In this document: piece after piece, positions 56,275-64,000 of the stretch | Layout: each line of letters begins with the position of its first letter | Position numbering within the stretch: the stretch's first letter is position 1 | DNA from: Vagococcus salmoninarum | GTDB taxonomy: Bacteria > Bacillota > Bacilli > Lactobacillales > Vagococcaceae | DNA: 64,000 bases | Assembly (NCBI RefSeq): GCF_003987495.1 | Contig: NZ_NGJU01000007.1 | Location: 1-64,000 of the forward strand | Reading direction: 5' to 3' | Position numbers and translations under genes: made by a program | Notes under the pieces: model-generated | What the model was told of the DNA's origin: nothing | What the model saw: the letters and a program-made list of their open reading frames with translations, nothing else | Database searches by the model: none

Positions 56275-59200
56275 ATGAAAGAGAAAGTTGTTAATACATT
56301 TGATGATTTAATAAAACAAATTAATCACACAGCTGGAGATGTCCAGCGTGAAAGAGGAACTTTATTTGAGAAGTTAGTATTAGCTTATTTGAAAAACGAG
56401 CCAACTTATCAAAGATTATACAAAAATGTATGGGAATTAAGTGATGTACCAGCTGAGTATGGAATTCCGAAAAAAGATACAGGTGTTGATTTAGTTGCTG
56501 AGCAGTTTAATGGTGATTTAGTAGCTATTCAAGCTAAATTTTATGAAAATAAAGTTGGTAAGTCTGAAATTAATTCTTTTGTGGCTGAATTAGGTAAAAG
56601 TTATTATCAACGTGGATTAATCGTATCAACTGTAGATGATTGGAATAAAAATGCCCAAGATACAATAGAACACAACGAAAAAGGAATTGAGTTAATAGGT
56701 TTATCTGATTTACGCAATTCTCAAATTGATTGGACAAAATTTAGTTTTGAAAGACCTGAAATTATAACAATTAAATCAGCTAAAAAGCTTCGGCCATATC
56801 AAGAATTAGCACTAGAGCATGCTCTAGAACATTATGGAGAAAATGATCGTGGTCAGTTAATAATGGCTCCTGGTACCGGAAAAACGTTTACTAGCTTAAA
56901 GATTGCTGAGGCGTTCTCTAAAAAACAAGCTGGTCAATTTAAAGTACTTTATCTTGTGCCTAGTATTCAATTACTAACTCAAACTTTAAGAGGTTGGAAC
57001 AATGATACAGAGATGATTATGACTAGTATGGCAGTGACATCTGATAGAGATGCTTCAAGAGGTAATGATGGAACAGAAGATATAAAGGCAACAGATATTG
57101 GGTACCCAGCAACAACTTCAAAAGAGCAGTTATTAAAAAATTGGCATGATGTAGAAGAAACTCAAAAAGATTCAGATATATTTGTAGTATTTAGTACGTA
57201 TCAAAGTATTGAAATAATTGGAAACGCACAAAAAGAAGGATTTCCTGAGTTTGATTTAATTATTTCTGATGAAGCACATAGAACGACTGGTGCTCATGAA
57301 GCAAGTAAAGAAGCTAGTGCTTTTACCAAAGTTCATAGTAATAATAACGTTCAAGGTAAAAAAAGAATGTATCAAACAGCTACACCAAAAATCTATGGTG
57401 AAGGTGCTAAAAAGAGTGCTAAAGATAAAAGTATTTTACTTTCTTCAATGGATGATGTATCTAAGTTTGGAGAAGTATTTTATCGCATGGGATTTGGACA
57501 AGCTGTTTCTCATGGTATTTTGACAGATTATAAAGTGATGGTTTTAGCAGTTGATGAAGCAGCCATTCAAAAAGATATGCAAAGAACATTGTCTGACCCT
57601 GAGAATGGATTAAATATTGATGATGTTGGTCGAATTGTAGGTATTTGGAATGGGATGATGAGAAGGAATGGTTATAAAAATCCTATCAAGAATAGTCCTT
57701 ATGATGGAGCACCATTAGAACGAGCTATTGCCTTTACAAGAACTATTGCTGATTCAAAAAAAGTCACACAACAATTTGAAGAAGTCGTTAATGAATATTT
57801 AGGAACAGAATTAGAAGAAGAGTCTATTGAACTATCAATGAGACATGCAGACGGTTCAATGAATGCTTTACAAAAAGGTGAAGTTTTGGACTGGTTAGCA
57901 GATCCTAACAAACCAGAAGACGAGGCTAGAATTGTATCAAATGTAAGGTTTTTAACAGAAGGTATTGATGTGCCAACATTAGATGCAGTCATTTTTTTGG
58001 CTCCTAAAAAATCACAAGTTGATATTGTCCAAGCAGTTGGACGTATTATGAGAAAGTCAGAAGGCAAGGATTACGGTTATATTATCTTACCTGTAGTTAT
58101 TCCATCTGGAGAAACACCTGAAACGATATTGGATAATAATAAAAATTATGAAGTAGTGTGGCAAGTTATTAATGCGTTACGTTCTGTCGATGAACGTTTT
58201 GAAGCAATGGTTGATAAATTAAATATTGCTAAACCTAAGCAATTGAAAGTAATAGGTGTTGGAGGAGCTCCAGCAACAAGCAATGACAATGATAAAGTAA
58301 ATGAAGATAGTAATGAATCTTACACTCAAACACAATTAGATTTAGAATGGGATAAATTTGAAGGTGCGATTTTTGGTAAAATCGTTCAAAAGGTTGGAGA
58401 TAGAAGGTATTTAGAAAATTGGTCAGCTGACGTTGCAAAAATTGCTCAACGTCAAATTAGTTGGATTAAAACAAAACTAACTGATAAAAAAGACCCTATA
58501 GCTATCGAGTTTAAAAAGTTCATTTCTTCATTACAACATAATATTAATGACAGTATTGACGAGAACCAGGCTGCTGAAATGCTGTCTCAGCACTTGATAA
58601 CTAAGCCTATTTTTGAAGCGTTATTTGACGAGTATAGCTTTGTAAATAATAACCCTGTTTCATTAGCTATGGAAAGTATTTTAAAGGAGTTAGAAAAAGC
58701 TGGTTTTTCAAAAGAGCAAGAAAATCTTGAGCCCTTGTATGAATCAGTAAAAATGCGTGCTGAAGGCGTTGAAAAATCCGAAGATAAGCAAAAAATTATA
58801 AATGTATTGTATGAAAGATTCTTTAAGACAGCTTTTGAAAAGACTTCAAAAAAAATGGGTATAGTCTTTACACCAATTGAAGTAGTAGATTTTATTGTTA
58901 AGTCTGTAGATGATGTATTAATCAAACACTTTGGGAAATCAATAGCAAGTGAAGGAGTCCATATCTTAGATCCTTTTACAGGAACAGGAACTTTCATTGT
59001 TCGTACATTGACTTATTTACAAGAACAAATGAATAATGGTGAGATTACTTTGGCTGATATTACACGTAAATTTACGCAAGAATTACATGCTAATGAAATT
59101 ATTTTATTAAGTTATTATATTGCCGCGATTAATATTGAAGCAACATTTGATGAAATTAACGGAGATGAACAAGGTTACGTTCCTTTTGAAGGTATTGTTT

Positions 59201-60975
59201 TAACTGATACTTTTGAGAGTACAGAAAATGAAAATACATTAGATGATACTTACTTTGGTACAAATGATGAGAGACTAAAACGGCAACAAGGAATACCAAT
59301 TACTGCTATCATAGGTAATCCTCCATACTCAGTAGGACAGGCATCTGAGAATGATAATAATAAGAATTTAAGTTATCCTAAACTTGAGGATGCAATCAGA
59401 CAGACGTATGCTAAATATACAACAGTTACAAATAAAACTTCACTTTATGATAGTTACATAGAGGCATTTAGGTGGGCTTCAGATAGATTGAATAGTGATG
59501 GGGTTATTGGATTTGTTTCTAATGGACAGTTTATTGATAGCAGAACTGCATCTGGTATGAGAAAAGTTTTATATGATGATTTTAATTATTTATATATTTT
59601 TAATTTGCGTGGAGATCAAAGGACTCAAGGTGAAGTCTCACGTAAAGAGGGAGGGAAAATTTTTGGTTCAGGAAGTAGAACGCCAATTGCCATATCAATA
59701 TTAGTAAGAGATAGTACTAGTGATGAACATAAGATATATTATCGTGATATTGGTTATTACCTTAGTACAGAAGAAAAGTTAAATATTCTAGAAGAAAGTA
59801 AATCTTTAACTAGCGTTGACTGGATAGAAGTAGTCCCTGATAAAAATAACGACTGGATTAATCAGCGTGATGATAGCTATTTAAAATTTTCTTCACTTGA
59901 AGGAGATGTTTTTTTAACGAAGTCATCAGGAGTAAAAACACAACGAGATAAATGGGCGTATAATTTTTCAAATGTAAGGTTAATTAGTACTGCCAAAATA
60001 TTTATTGATAGGTTTAATAATGAAATAAATGAGAAGAAAACAATTGAATCTATTAATAGTGATGAGACATATTTAAAGTGGAGTAGAGAATTGAAAACAG
60101 TATTTAAGAAAGGAGCAAGACTTGTTTTTGATAGTGGTTTTGTTGTTGAAACAATGTATCGACCATTTACAAAAAAATACTTATATTATGCTAAGGACTA
60201 CGTTGACTATCGACGACATTATTATAGAGATTTACCCGAAAATGGTATGATTTTAACTACACTAGGTAGTAGTAATAAGAAAGAGTATTCTTCATTGTTA
60301 ACTAATCTCATTCCAGATTTAGGTATGATGGATGGTGGTACACAAGTTGTTATGCCTAAAGTTAGTGTAGATAGTGATTTGTTGGGCGTGGAGGTTTTGT
60401 CAAATATAAATCCTGAATTTACGATGATAAGTAATATTGATTCGGAGGACGTAATTTACTATGTATATGCTGTTTTACATTCACCAGAATATAAGAAAAA
60501 ATATGCTAATGACTTACATAAGTCGTTACCTCGTATACCTTTATTAATACATAAAGATAAGTACATTGAGATAGGGAAAAAACTTGCGAATCTCCATATA
60601 CATTATGAAGAACAACCTGTTTGGGATGACATAATTATAGAGTACTCTAAGGATAATCCTAATTTTAAAGTATCAAAAATGAAGTACTCTAAAAAAGGGA
60701 TTTATGATACGATTATTTATAATGAAGATGTAACTATAAGTAATATACCTCAAAAAGCTTATGAGTATAAAGTGAATGGACGTTCTGCAATTGATTGGAT
60801 TATTGATCAGTATCAAGTTAATAAGGATCCCAAATCTGGTATTATTGATGATCCTAATGAATATAGTGCTGATTCTAAATATATCTTAAACCTTTTATTA
60901 TCTATAATTACTGTAAGTATGAAAACTTTAGAGTTAGTTGAAAAATTACCTGAATTTGAGATTGATGAGTCATAA
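56275..60975 (+). CDS. Type ISP restriction-modification enzyme (single polypeptide)
   Basis: 1566 residues, about the size of LlaGI and LlaBIII. Domains in order: Mrr-like nuclease (Asp72 in TGVDLVA, Gln86-Ala-Lys88), SF2 translocase (APGTGKT 198-204, DEAH 332-335, motif VI QAVGRIMR 586-593), helical coupler (about 690-850), gamma-type N6-adenine methylase (FTPIEVVDFIV about 865, DPFTGTG 899-905, NPPY 1015-1018), and a C-terminal target recognition domain (about 1190-1566). It methylates one strand of an asymmetric site and cuts after head-to-head translocation. All catalytic motifs are intact. Start at 56275 behind TTGGAGG. No separate S subunit is needed. The recognition site cannot be read from the sequence. 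Confidence 0.93.
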   Translation: MKEKVVNTFDDLIKQINHTAGDVQRERGTLFEKLVLAYLKNEPTYQRLYKNVWELSDVPAEYGIPKKDTGVDLVAEQFNGDLVAIQAKFYENKVGKSEINSFVAELGKSYYQRGLIVSTVDDWNKNAQDTIEHNEKGIELIGLSDLRNSQIDWTKFSFERPEIITIKSAKKLRPYQELALEHALEHYGENDRGQLIMAPGTGKTFTSLKIAEAFSKKQAGQFKVLYLVPSIQLLTQTLRGWNNDTEMIMTSMAVTSDRDASRGNDGTEDIKATDIGYPATTSKEQLLKNWHDVEETQKDSDIFVVFSTYQSIEIIGNAQKEGFPEFDLIISDEAHRTTGAHEASKEASAFTKVHSNNNVQGKKRMYQTATPKIYGEGAKKSAKDKSILLSSMDDVSKFGEVFYRMGFGQAVSHGILTDYKVMVLAVDEAAIQKDMQRTLSDPENGLNIDDVGRIVGIWNGMMRRNGYKNPIKNSPYDGAPLERAIAFTRTIADSKKVTQQFEEVVNEYLGTELEEESIELSMRHADGSMNALQKGEVLDWLADPNKPEDEARIVSNVRFLTEGIDVPTLDAVIFLAPKKSQVDIVQAVGRIMRKSEGKDYGYIILPVVIPSGETPETILDNNKNYEVVWQVINALRSVDERFEAMVDKLNIAKPKQLKVIGVGGAPATSNDNDKVNEDSNESYTQTQLDLEWDKFEGAIFGKIVQKVGDRRYLENWSADVAKIAQRQISWIKTKLTDKKDPIAIEFKKFISSLQHNINDSIDENQAAEMLSQHLITKPIFEALFDEYSFVNNNPVSLAMESILKELEKAGFSKEQENLEPLYESVKMRAEGVEKSEDKQKIINVLYERFFKTAFEKTSKKMGIVFTPIEVVDFIVKSVDDVLIKHFGKSIASEGVHILDPFTGTGTFIVRTLTYLQEQMNNGEITLADITRKFTQELHANEIILLSYYIAAINIEATFDEINGDEQGYVPFEGIVLTDTFESTENENTLDDTYFGTNDERLKRQQGIPITAIIGNPPYSVGQASENDNNKNLSYPKLEDAIRQTYAKYTTVTNKTSLYDSYIEAFRWASDRLNSDGVIGFVSNGQFIDSRTASGMRKVLYDDFNYLYIFNLRGDQRTQGEVSRKEGGKIFGSGSRTPIAISILVRDSTSDEHKIYYRDIGYYLSTEEKLNILEESKSLTSVDWIEVVPDKNNDWINQRDDSYLKFSSLEGDVFLTKSSGVKTQRDKWAYNFSNVRLISTAKIFIDRFNNEINEKKTIESINSDETYLKWSRELKTVFKKGARLVFDSGFVVETMYRPFTKKYLYYAKDYVDYRRHYYRDLPENGMILTTLGSSNKKEYSSLLTNLIPDLGMMDGGTQVVMPKVSVDSDLLGVEVLSNINPEFTMISNIDSEDVIYYVYAVLHSPEYKKKYANDLHKSLPRIPLLIHKDKYIEIGKKLANLHIHYEEQPVWDDIIIEYSKDNPNFKVSKMKYSKKGIYDTIIYNEDVTISNIPQKAYEYKVNGRSAIDWIIDQYQVNKDPKSGIIDDPNEYSADSKYILNLLLSIITVSMKTLELVEKLPEFEIDES

Positions 60976-60999
60976 ATAATTTTGACTAGTCTATTTTAT

Positions 61000-61019
61000 G
61001 GTGTTAATTGGTGTTAGTT
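61000..61019 (+). repeat. Tandem arm-type repeats, right end
   Basis: GGTGTTAATT directly followed by GGTGTTAGTT. The first plus next base equals GGTGTTAATTG at 50913-50923. Confidence 0.6.
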
Positions 61020-61070
61020 ATATCCAATATAATGAATTTTTATCATCTAATAAGTATTTTTATATTTTGT

Positions 61071-61084
61071 AATCGTTGATATAA
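61071..61084 (-). repeat. Subterminal 14-bp inverted repeat, right copy
   Basis: AATCGTTGATATAA, reverse complement of 50876-50889. It lies 42 bases inside attR; the left copy lies 10 bases inside attL. Confidence 0.7.
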
Positions 61085-61126
61085 AAGGATTAATTAGTAT
61101 TGAGTATCCTTCGTTTTAGAGTTTAG

Positions 61127-61144
61127 AATTCTCAAAACGTTAAT
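61127..61144 (+). repeat. attR core (18-bp direct repeat)
   Basis: AATTCTCAAAACGTTAAT, second copy of the rpsI 3' end. The sequence after it continues as the original downstream region of rpsI. Confidence 0.9.
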
Positions 61145-61235
61145 TGCTGGCATCGTTTGGAATTTATTCCTTTACGAAGACAGTATGGGACGGAAATTTC
61201 GCAAGAAAATGAGTGCCATTCATTTAACAGTTCAA

Positions 61236-61269
61236 AACACTTTCCATTTATTTGGAAGGTGTTTTTTTT
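61236..61269 (+). terminator. Original rplM-rpsI terminator, displaced by the element
   Basis: AACACTTTCC-ATTTATTT-GGAAGGTGTTTTTTTT. It lies about 90 bases after attR, the expected distance downstream of the uninterrupted rpsI gene, with no gene before it. The stretch 61145-61390 otherwise holds only this and a TATAAT (61339-61344) that may serve the next operon. Confidence 0.82.
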
Positions 61270-61390
61270 GTTCTCAACCATTCAAGACATTTTTCTAGCT
61301 GTTTGGGATTATTTGGTCATCTGCCTTCAAAAATTGCCTATAATAAAAGCCAAATAAACGTCGTAAGCTCTTAAGAAAGGCAGGTAAAGC

Positions 61391-62275
61391 ATGTTGTTAA
61401 AAACTGTTAAGCTCAACAAAATATACGGAGAAAAGGTTGCTGTGAAAGATGTCTCTTTTGAACTCTCTCAGACAGGCGTTTATTTACTTGCAGGGCCAAA
61501 TGGTAGTGGTAAAACGACGTTGATGGAGATGCTAGTTCAAATGATTCGACCAAGTTCAGGTCAGCTAATTTATCATCAGAGCTTGTCAGGAAAAGACTTC
61601 AAAAGGAAAGTTGGTATCTTACTACAACAAAATAGTGTCAGAAAGCATGTAACTGTAGCTGAAGAAGTACGTTTTGTTAGCCGGATTTTTAAAAGAAAGC
61701 TCGATTTAGAGAGTTATCTACGGAAGTTTGACTTGTATGAACATCGTCATCAAAAATGTCACAAACTCTCTGGTGGGTTACAAAGACGACTATTGATTGC
61801 TACCACTCTTATTCCTAATTACGAGCTGATCTTTTTCGATGAGCCAGCTTCAGGCTTAGATGTCCAAACCCGAGACTTCATTTGGTCAATTATCAAAGAA
61901 CAAGGGGCAAAGAAGATTTGTCTCGTCTCTGATCATTATTTGAATCAAGCAGCTAGTTATTGCGATCAACTATTACTAATGAGTCAGGGGGAGCTCGTCT
62001 TTCAAGGAGCTGTTAGTAAGTTATTATCTCAATTTAAATTTAGCACAAGAATTCAAGTTAAATCCCAATTTGCTAGCCAAACAAAAGAAATCTTATTAGC
62101 CAATCATCAAGAGTTTGAAGAGCTTGTCTCAGGGGGATTTACTAATTATTTTGTTAAAGAGAACTTTAACGCTATAACTAATAATCTACTAGCTATAAGT
62201 GAAAATGTCAGAAGAGTGAACGTTGAAGATGTTTACCTAGCCTTAGCTCGAGAACAGGAGGGGAAAGATGTTTAA
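61391..62275 (+). CDS. ABC exporter ATP-binding protein (CcmA/drug-type)
   Basis: 294-residue ATPase. Walker A GPNGSGKTT (about 34-42), Q-loop ILLQQNSVRKH, signature LSGGLQRRLLIAT, Walker B IFFDEPASGLD; the C-terminal tail of about 90 residues is typical of ABC-2 exporter ATPases. AAGAAAGGCAGG precedes the ATG. It overlaps the permease gene by 8 bases. Substrate unknown: drugs, peptides or lipids are all possible. Confidence 0.88.
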   Translation: MLLKTVKLNKIYGEKVAVKDVSFELSQTGVYLLAGPNGSGKTTLMEMLVQMIRPSSGQLIYHQSLSGKDFKRKVGILLQQNSVRKHVTVAEEVRFVSRIFKRKLDLESYLRKFDLYEHRHQKCHKLSGGLQRRLLIATTLIPNYELIFFDEPASGLDVQTRDFIWSIIKEQGAKKICLVSDHYLNQAASYCDQLLLMSQGELVFQGAVSKLLSQFKFSTRIQVKSQFASQTKEILLANHQEFEELVSGGFTNYFVKENFNAITNNLLAISENVRRVNVEDVYLALAREQEGKDV

Positions 62276-63080
62276 AGAACCTTTACTATCAGAGAATTCG
62301 TTGAAAGGGAAGGAAGCCATAAGTAAGATTAAAGCAATTATCATCCTTGAAGTTAAGGCAATCATTCGCGAACCGTCATCGATGTTTTTTATTTTTGTGT
62401 TACCCTTAGTTTTAACTATTGTCTTTGGGTCAGTTTTTGGTGCAGATGTCATTGATGAGGCACAAGGGCTTAAAGGCATTGATACAGTCTTTCCTATTAA
62501 TCTCGTGTTTATTATTGCTAATGTTGGCTTGATGGGGATTCCAATTTCAATCAGTGAGTTAAAAGAAAAAGTCACCTTAAAACGCTACTTCTCATACCCA
62601 ATATCTTATTTAACTTATTTTTTATCAGTAATGTCTACTTATCTAGCAGTTACTGTGTTATCAAGCTTACTAGTTTTGGTGACCTGTTTTTGGTTTTTTG
62701 GGGCGAACTTTTTCATGTCATTTAGCCAAACCTTAGGATTTTTGTTCTTTTGGCTTTTAGCTGTCTATGTTTTTGATAGTCTAGGATACATTGTAGTCTT
62801 ATGTTTTAAATCTTCTCGGAGCATAAATATCGCCGCCACAGCAATTTTCTTAATAATGATTTTCGGTTCAGGGGTGGCAGTTCCTTTAGAAAGATTACCC
62901 AATGAGATTCAAAACATAGCTAAGTTCACACCAATGGCTCATTCGATTGAGTTATTAGAAAGCTTGTGGCTTAGTCGTTTTACTTTATCAGACAATGCCA
63001 TTAATATCGCTTATTTAATCATTACTAGTTGTTTGTTGACAGTTATCATAACGAAATACAAAATCAAGTGGGAGGGGTAA
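62268..63080 (+). CDS. ABC-2 type exporter permease
   Basis: 270 residues with about six membrane segments; the first starts near residue 40 (MFFIFVLPLVLTIVFGSVFG). The conserved C-terminal PLERLPNEIQNIAKFTPMAHSIELLESLW fits the ABC-2 superfamily (quoted in two parts: PLERLPNEIQ and FTPMAHSIELL). Translation is coupled to the ATPase gene, GGAGGGGAAAG before ATG. 166 bases separate it from the regulator gene that follows. Confidence 0.87.
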   Translation: MFKEPLLSENSLKGKEAISKIKAIIILEVKAIIREPSSMFFIFVLPLVLTIVFGSVFGADVIDEAQGLKGIDTVFPINLVFIIANVGLMGIPISISELKEKVTLKRYFSYPISYLTYFLSVMSTYLAVTVLSSLLVLVTCFWFFGANFFMSFSQTLGFLFFWLLAVYVFDSLGYIVVLCFKSSRSINIAATAIFLIMIFGSGVAVPLERLPNEIQNIAKFTPMAHSIELLESLWLSRFTLSDNAINIAYLIITSCLLTVIITKYKIKWEG

Positions 63081-63246
63081 TCTGAGATGCAGTAGACTTT
63101 TTTGCGAGTCACCGCACTAAAAAATTTACTAAAACCTTTCTAAAGCCTTTTAACTAAGGGTGATACGAAATGTATCAGCTAATTAATGTCGGAATCCCTA
63201 GACATTATTGACAGATATTGAGAAACTGAAGGTAGGAGGTGAGCTT

Positions 63247-64000
63247 GTGACAATTGGGAAAAAAATTAAAGATAATCGGTTGAAACAAAATTTGACTCAA
63301 GAACAGTTAGCGAAGTTACTAAACGTTTCTCGTTCAACGGTTTCCAGTTGGGAAGTCGATCGCAATTATCCAGACTTAAATACGTTAATTGCCATTAGTG
63401 ATTTATTTGAAGTATCTCTTGATACATTCTTACGAGGAGATGAGGGGCTGGCTAAAGACGTTTCAAAGAAAGCTAAATGGTACAAAATCTACCGACGAAC
63501 GCTGTGGCTAATGGTAATTCTAGTGATTGGCTATTTAAGCTATAATCAAAAACGTGCCTTAGACGTCAAGAGCTATCAACGTAATTTAATAGAAGGGGGA
63601 TGGTATGATGGAAGTACAAGCAAAGATAATGCTATTTATTTGTTACATGAAGAGGCTAAGCTTAATAAAATTATTAATTACTTAGTTACAATCGACACGG
63701 TTAGTCCTTTAGACTTTCCCTTTAAAGGCAAGCACTTGTCTGTTCTAGCGAGTTTCCATCAGCATGACTTTTCAGTTGAAGTTTTAAATCAGAACGATAT
63801 TATCTTAACGCTACCAATTCCTCAAGGCGCTGGTTTACCTTACTCAGTAAAAATCGATCAAAAGTTACAACTGAAGGCAGCAAAAGAACAACGGAATAAA
63901 AATTATAACCGTCAGTATACTGAACGTTACTTAAAAATGAATCAAGACAACATTCAGACTTTAGTAACGAAGAGTCTTGAAAAGCGAGAAATCATTACTG
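63247..64000 (+). CDS. XRE-family regulator with membrane anchor (partial, cut by window end)
   Basis: At least 251 residues. N-terminal XRE/Cro helix-turn-helix (IGKKIKDNRLKQNLTQEQLAKLLNVSRSTVSSWE, residues about 3-36, partly quoted), one membrane segment (TLWLMVILVIGYLSY, about 88-102) and an external or C-terminal domain that continues past 64000. GTG start with TAGGAGG 7 bases upstream. Membrane-anchored XRE proteins next to ABC exporters often sense an extracellular signal and control the exporter; that is inferred here. Confidence 0.82.
   Translation, partial: MTIGKKIKDNRLKQNLTQEQLAKLLNVSRSTVSSWEVDRNYPDLNTLIAISDLFEVSLDTFLRGDEGLAKDVSKKAKWYKIYRRTLWLMVILVIGYLSYNQKRALDVKSYQRNLIEGGWYDGSTSKDNAIYLLHEEAKLNKIINYLVTIDTVSPLDFPFKGKHLSVLASFHQHDFSVEVLNQNDIILTLPIPQGAGLPYSVKIDQKLQLKAAKEQRNKNYNRQYTERYLKMNQDNIQTLVTKSLEKREIIT

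Larger units (their letters stand above)
60976..61126 (+). other. Right-end non-coding region of the element
   Basis: 151 bases without a gene. It holds the 17-bp inverted repeat TGACTAGTCTATTTTAT (60983-60999), tandem GGTGTTAATT GGTGTTAGTT (61000-61019) and the 14-bp inverted repeat AATCGTTGATATAA (61071-61084), all with partners near the left end. Confidence 0.7.
50848..61144. mobile_element. Integrative (mobilizable) element in the 3' end of rpsI
   Basis: About 10.3 kb between two copies of AATTCTCAAAACGTTAAT. Gene content: tyrosine integrase next to the left end, excisionase-like protein, Rep_2-type HUH initiator with nick site, three-gene operon with an FtsK-like ATPase, an unknown 334-residue protein, and a type ISP restriction-modification enzyme. 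No phage structural genes and no type IV secretion genes are seen, so it is better described as an integrative mobilizable element than as a prophage or a complete ICE. Gene order and rpsI target resemble IMEs described in streptococci. Confidence 0.85.

Noticed and set aside
56275-60975. Type I restriction system or stand-alone helicase
   Set aside because: Nuclease, helicase, methylase and recognition parts are in one chain and no hsdM or hsdS gene is present; this is the type ISP layout.
50848-61144. Prophage or phage-inducible island
   Set aside because: No phage packaging, structural, lysis or repressor genes; the FtsK-like ATPase and Rep_2 origin fit a mobilizable element instead.

Overview
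The window is a 64 kb stretch of a low-GC Gram-positive chromosome. The str and S10-spc-alpha ribosomal operons, the LacI/CcpA-type control sites, the PerR box, the nucleoside catabolic operon, the lactococcin 972-type bacteriocin cluster and the protein sequences all point to Lactobacillales, most likely Enterococcaceae (an Enterococcus or Vagococcus relative). The genus is an inference; no 16S gene is present.

Layout. 1-1060: end of an ISL3-family insertion sequence. 1088-3259: ahpF and ahpC (minus strand) behind a promoter with a perfect PerR box. 3293-6433: a three-gene ABC importer (ATPase, permease, lipoprotein; TrpXYZ-like) on the minus strand, preceded by a 5' leader that encodes a phenylalanine-rich peptide and mutually exclusive RNA hairpins ending in an intrinsic terminator. 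6574-17990: a LacI-family regulator and the nucleoside uptake and catabolism genes pdp-deoC-cdd-bmpA-nupABC-deoB-punA-deoD. 18041-20173: an esterase and an iron-type alcohol dehydrogenase. 20255-23638: a lactococcin 972-like bacteriocin with its large membrane protein and ABC ATPase. 23660-26031 (minus): gpmA, a formate/nitrite channel and rpiA. 26184-30868: rpsL-rpsG-fusA-tuf. 31140-45695: the complete S10-spc-alpha cluster from rpsJ to rplQ, including secY, adk, infA and rpoA. 45806-48675: ecfA1-ecfA2-ecfT, the energising module of ECF vitamin transporters, behind a leader that has its own terminator. 48726-50864: truA, then rplM-rpsI.

50848-61144 is a 10.3 kb integrated element in the 3' end of rpsI, bounded by 18-bp direct repeats. 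It encodes a tyrosine integrase, a small excisionase-like protein, a Rep_2 (pMV158-type) HUH initiator next to a TACTACGAC nick hairpin, an FtsK/TcpA-like ATPase with two small partners, a protein of unknown function, and a single-polypeptide type ISP restriction-modification enzyme. It looks like an integrative mobilizable element with a defence cargo. Its coding sequence is visibly richer in AT and in AAT/ATA-type codons than the ribosomal genes beside it. The original rpsI terminator now lies beyond the right end, and a hairpin inside the 3' end of the integrase gene appears to replace it. After the element come an ABC-2 exporter pair and a membrane-anchored XRE regulator cut by the window end.

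The points most worth following up are the phenylalanine-leader attenuator in front of the ABC importer (6121-6433) and the architecture of the rpsI-integrated element.
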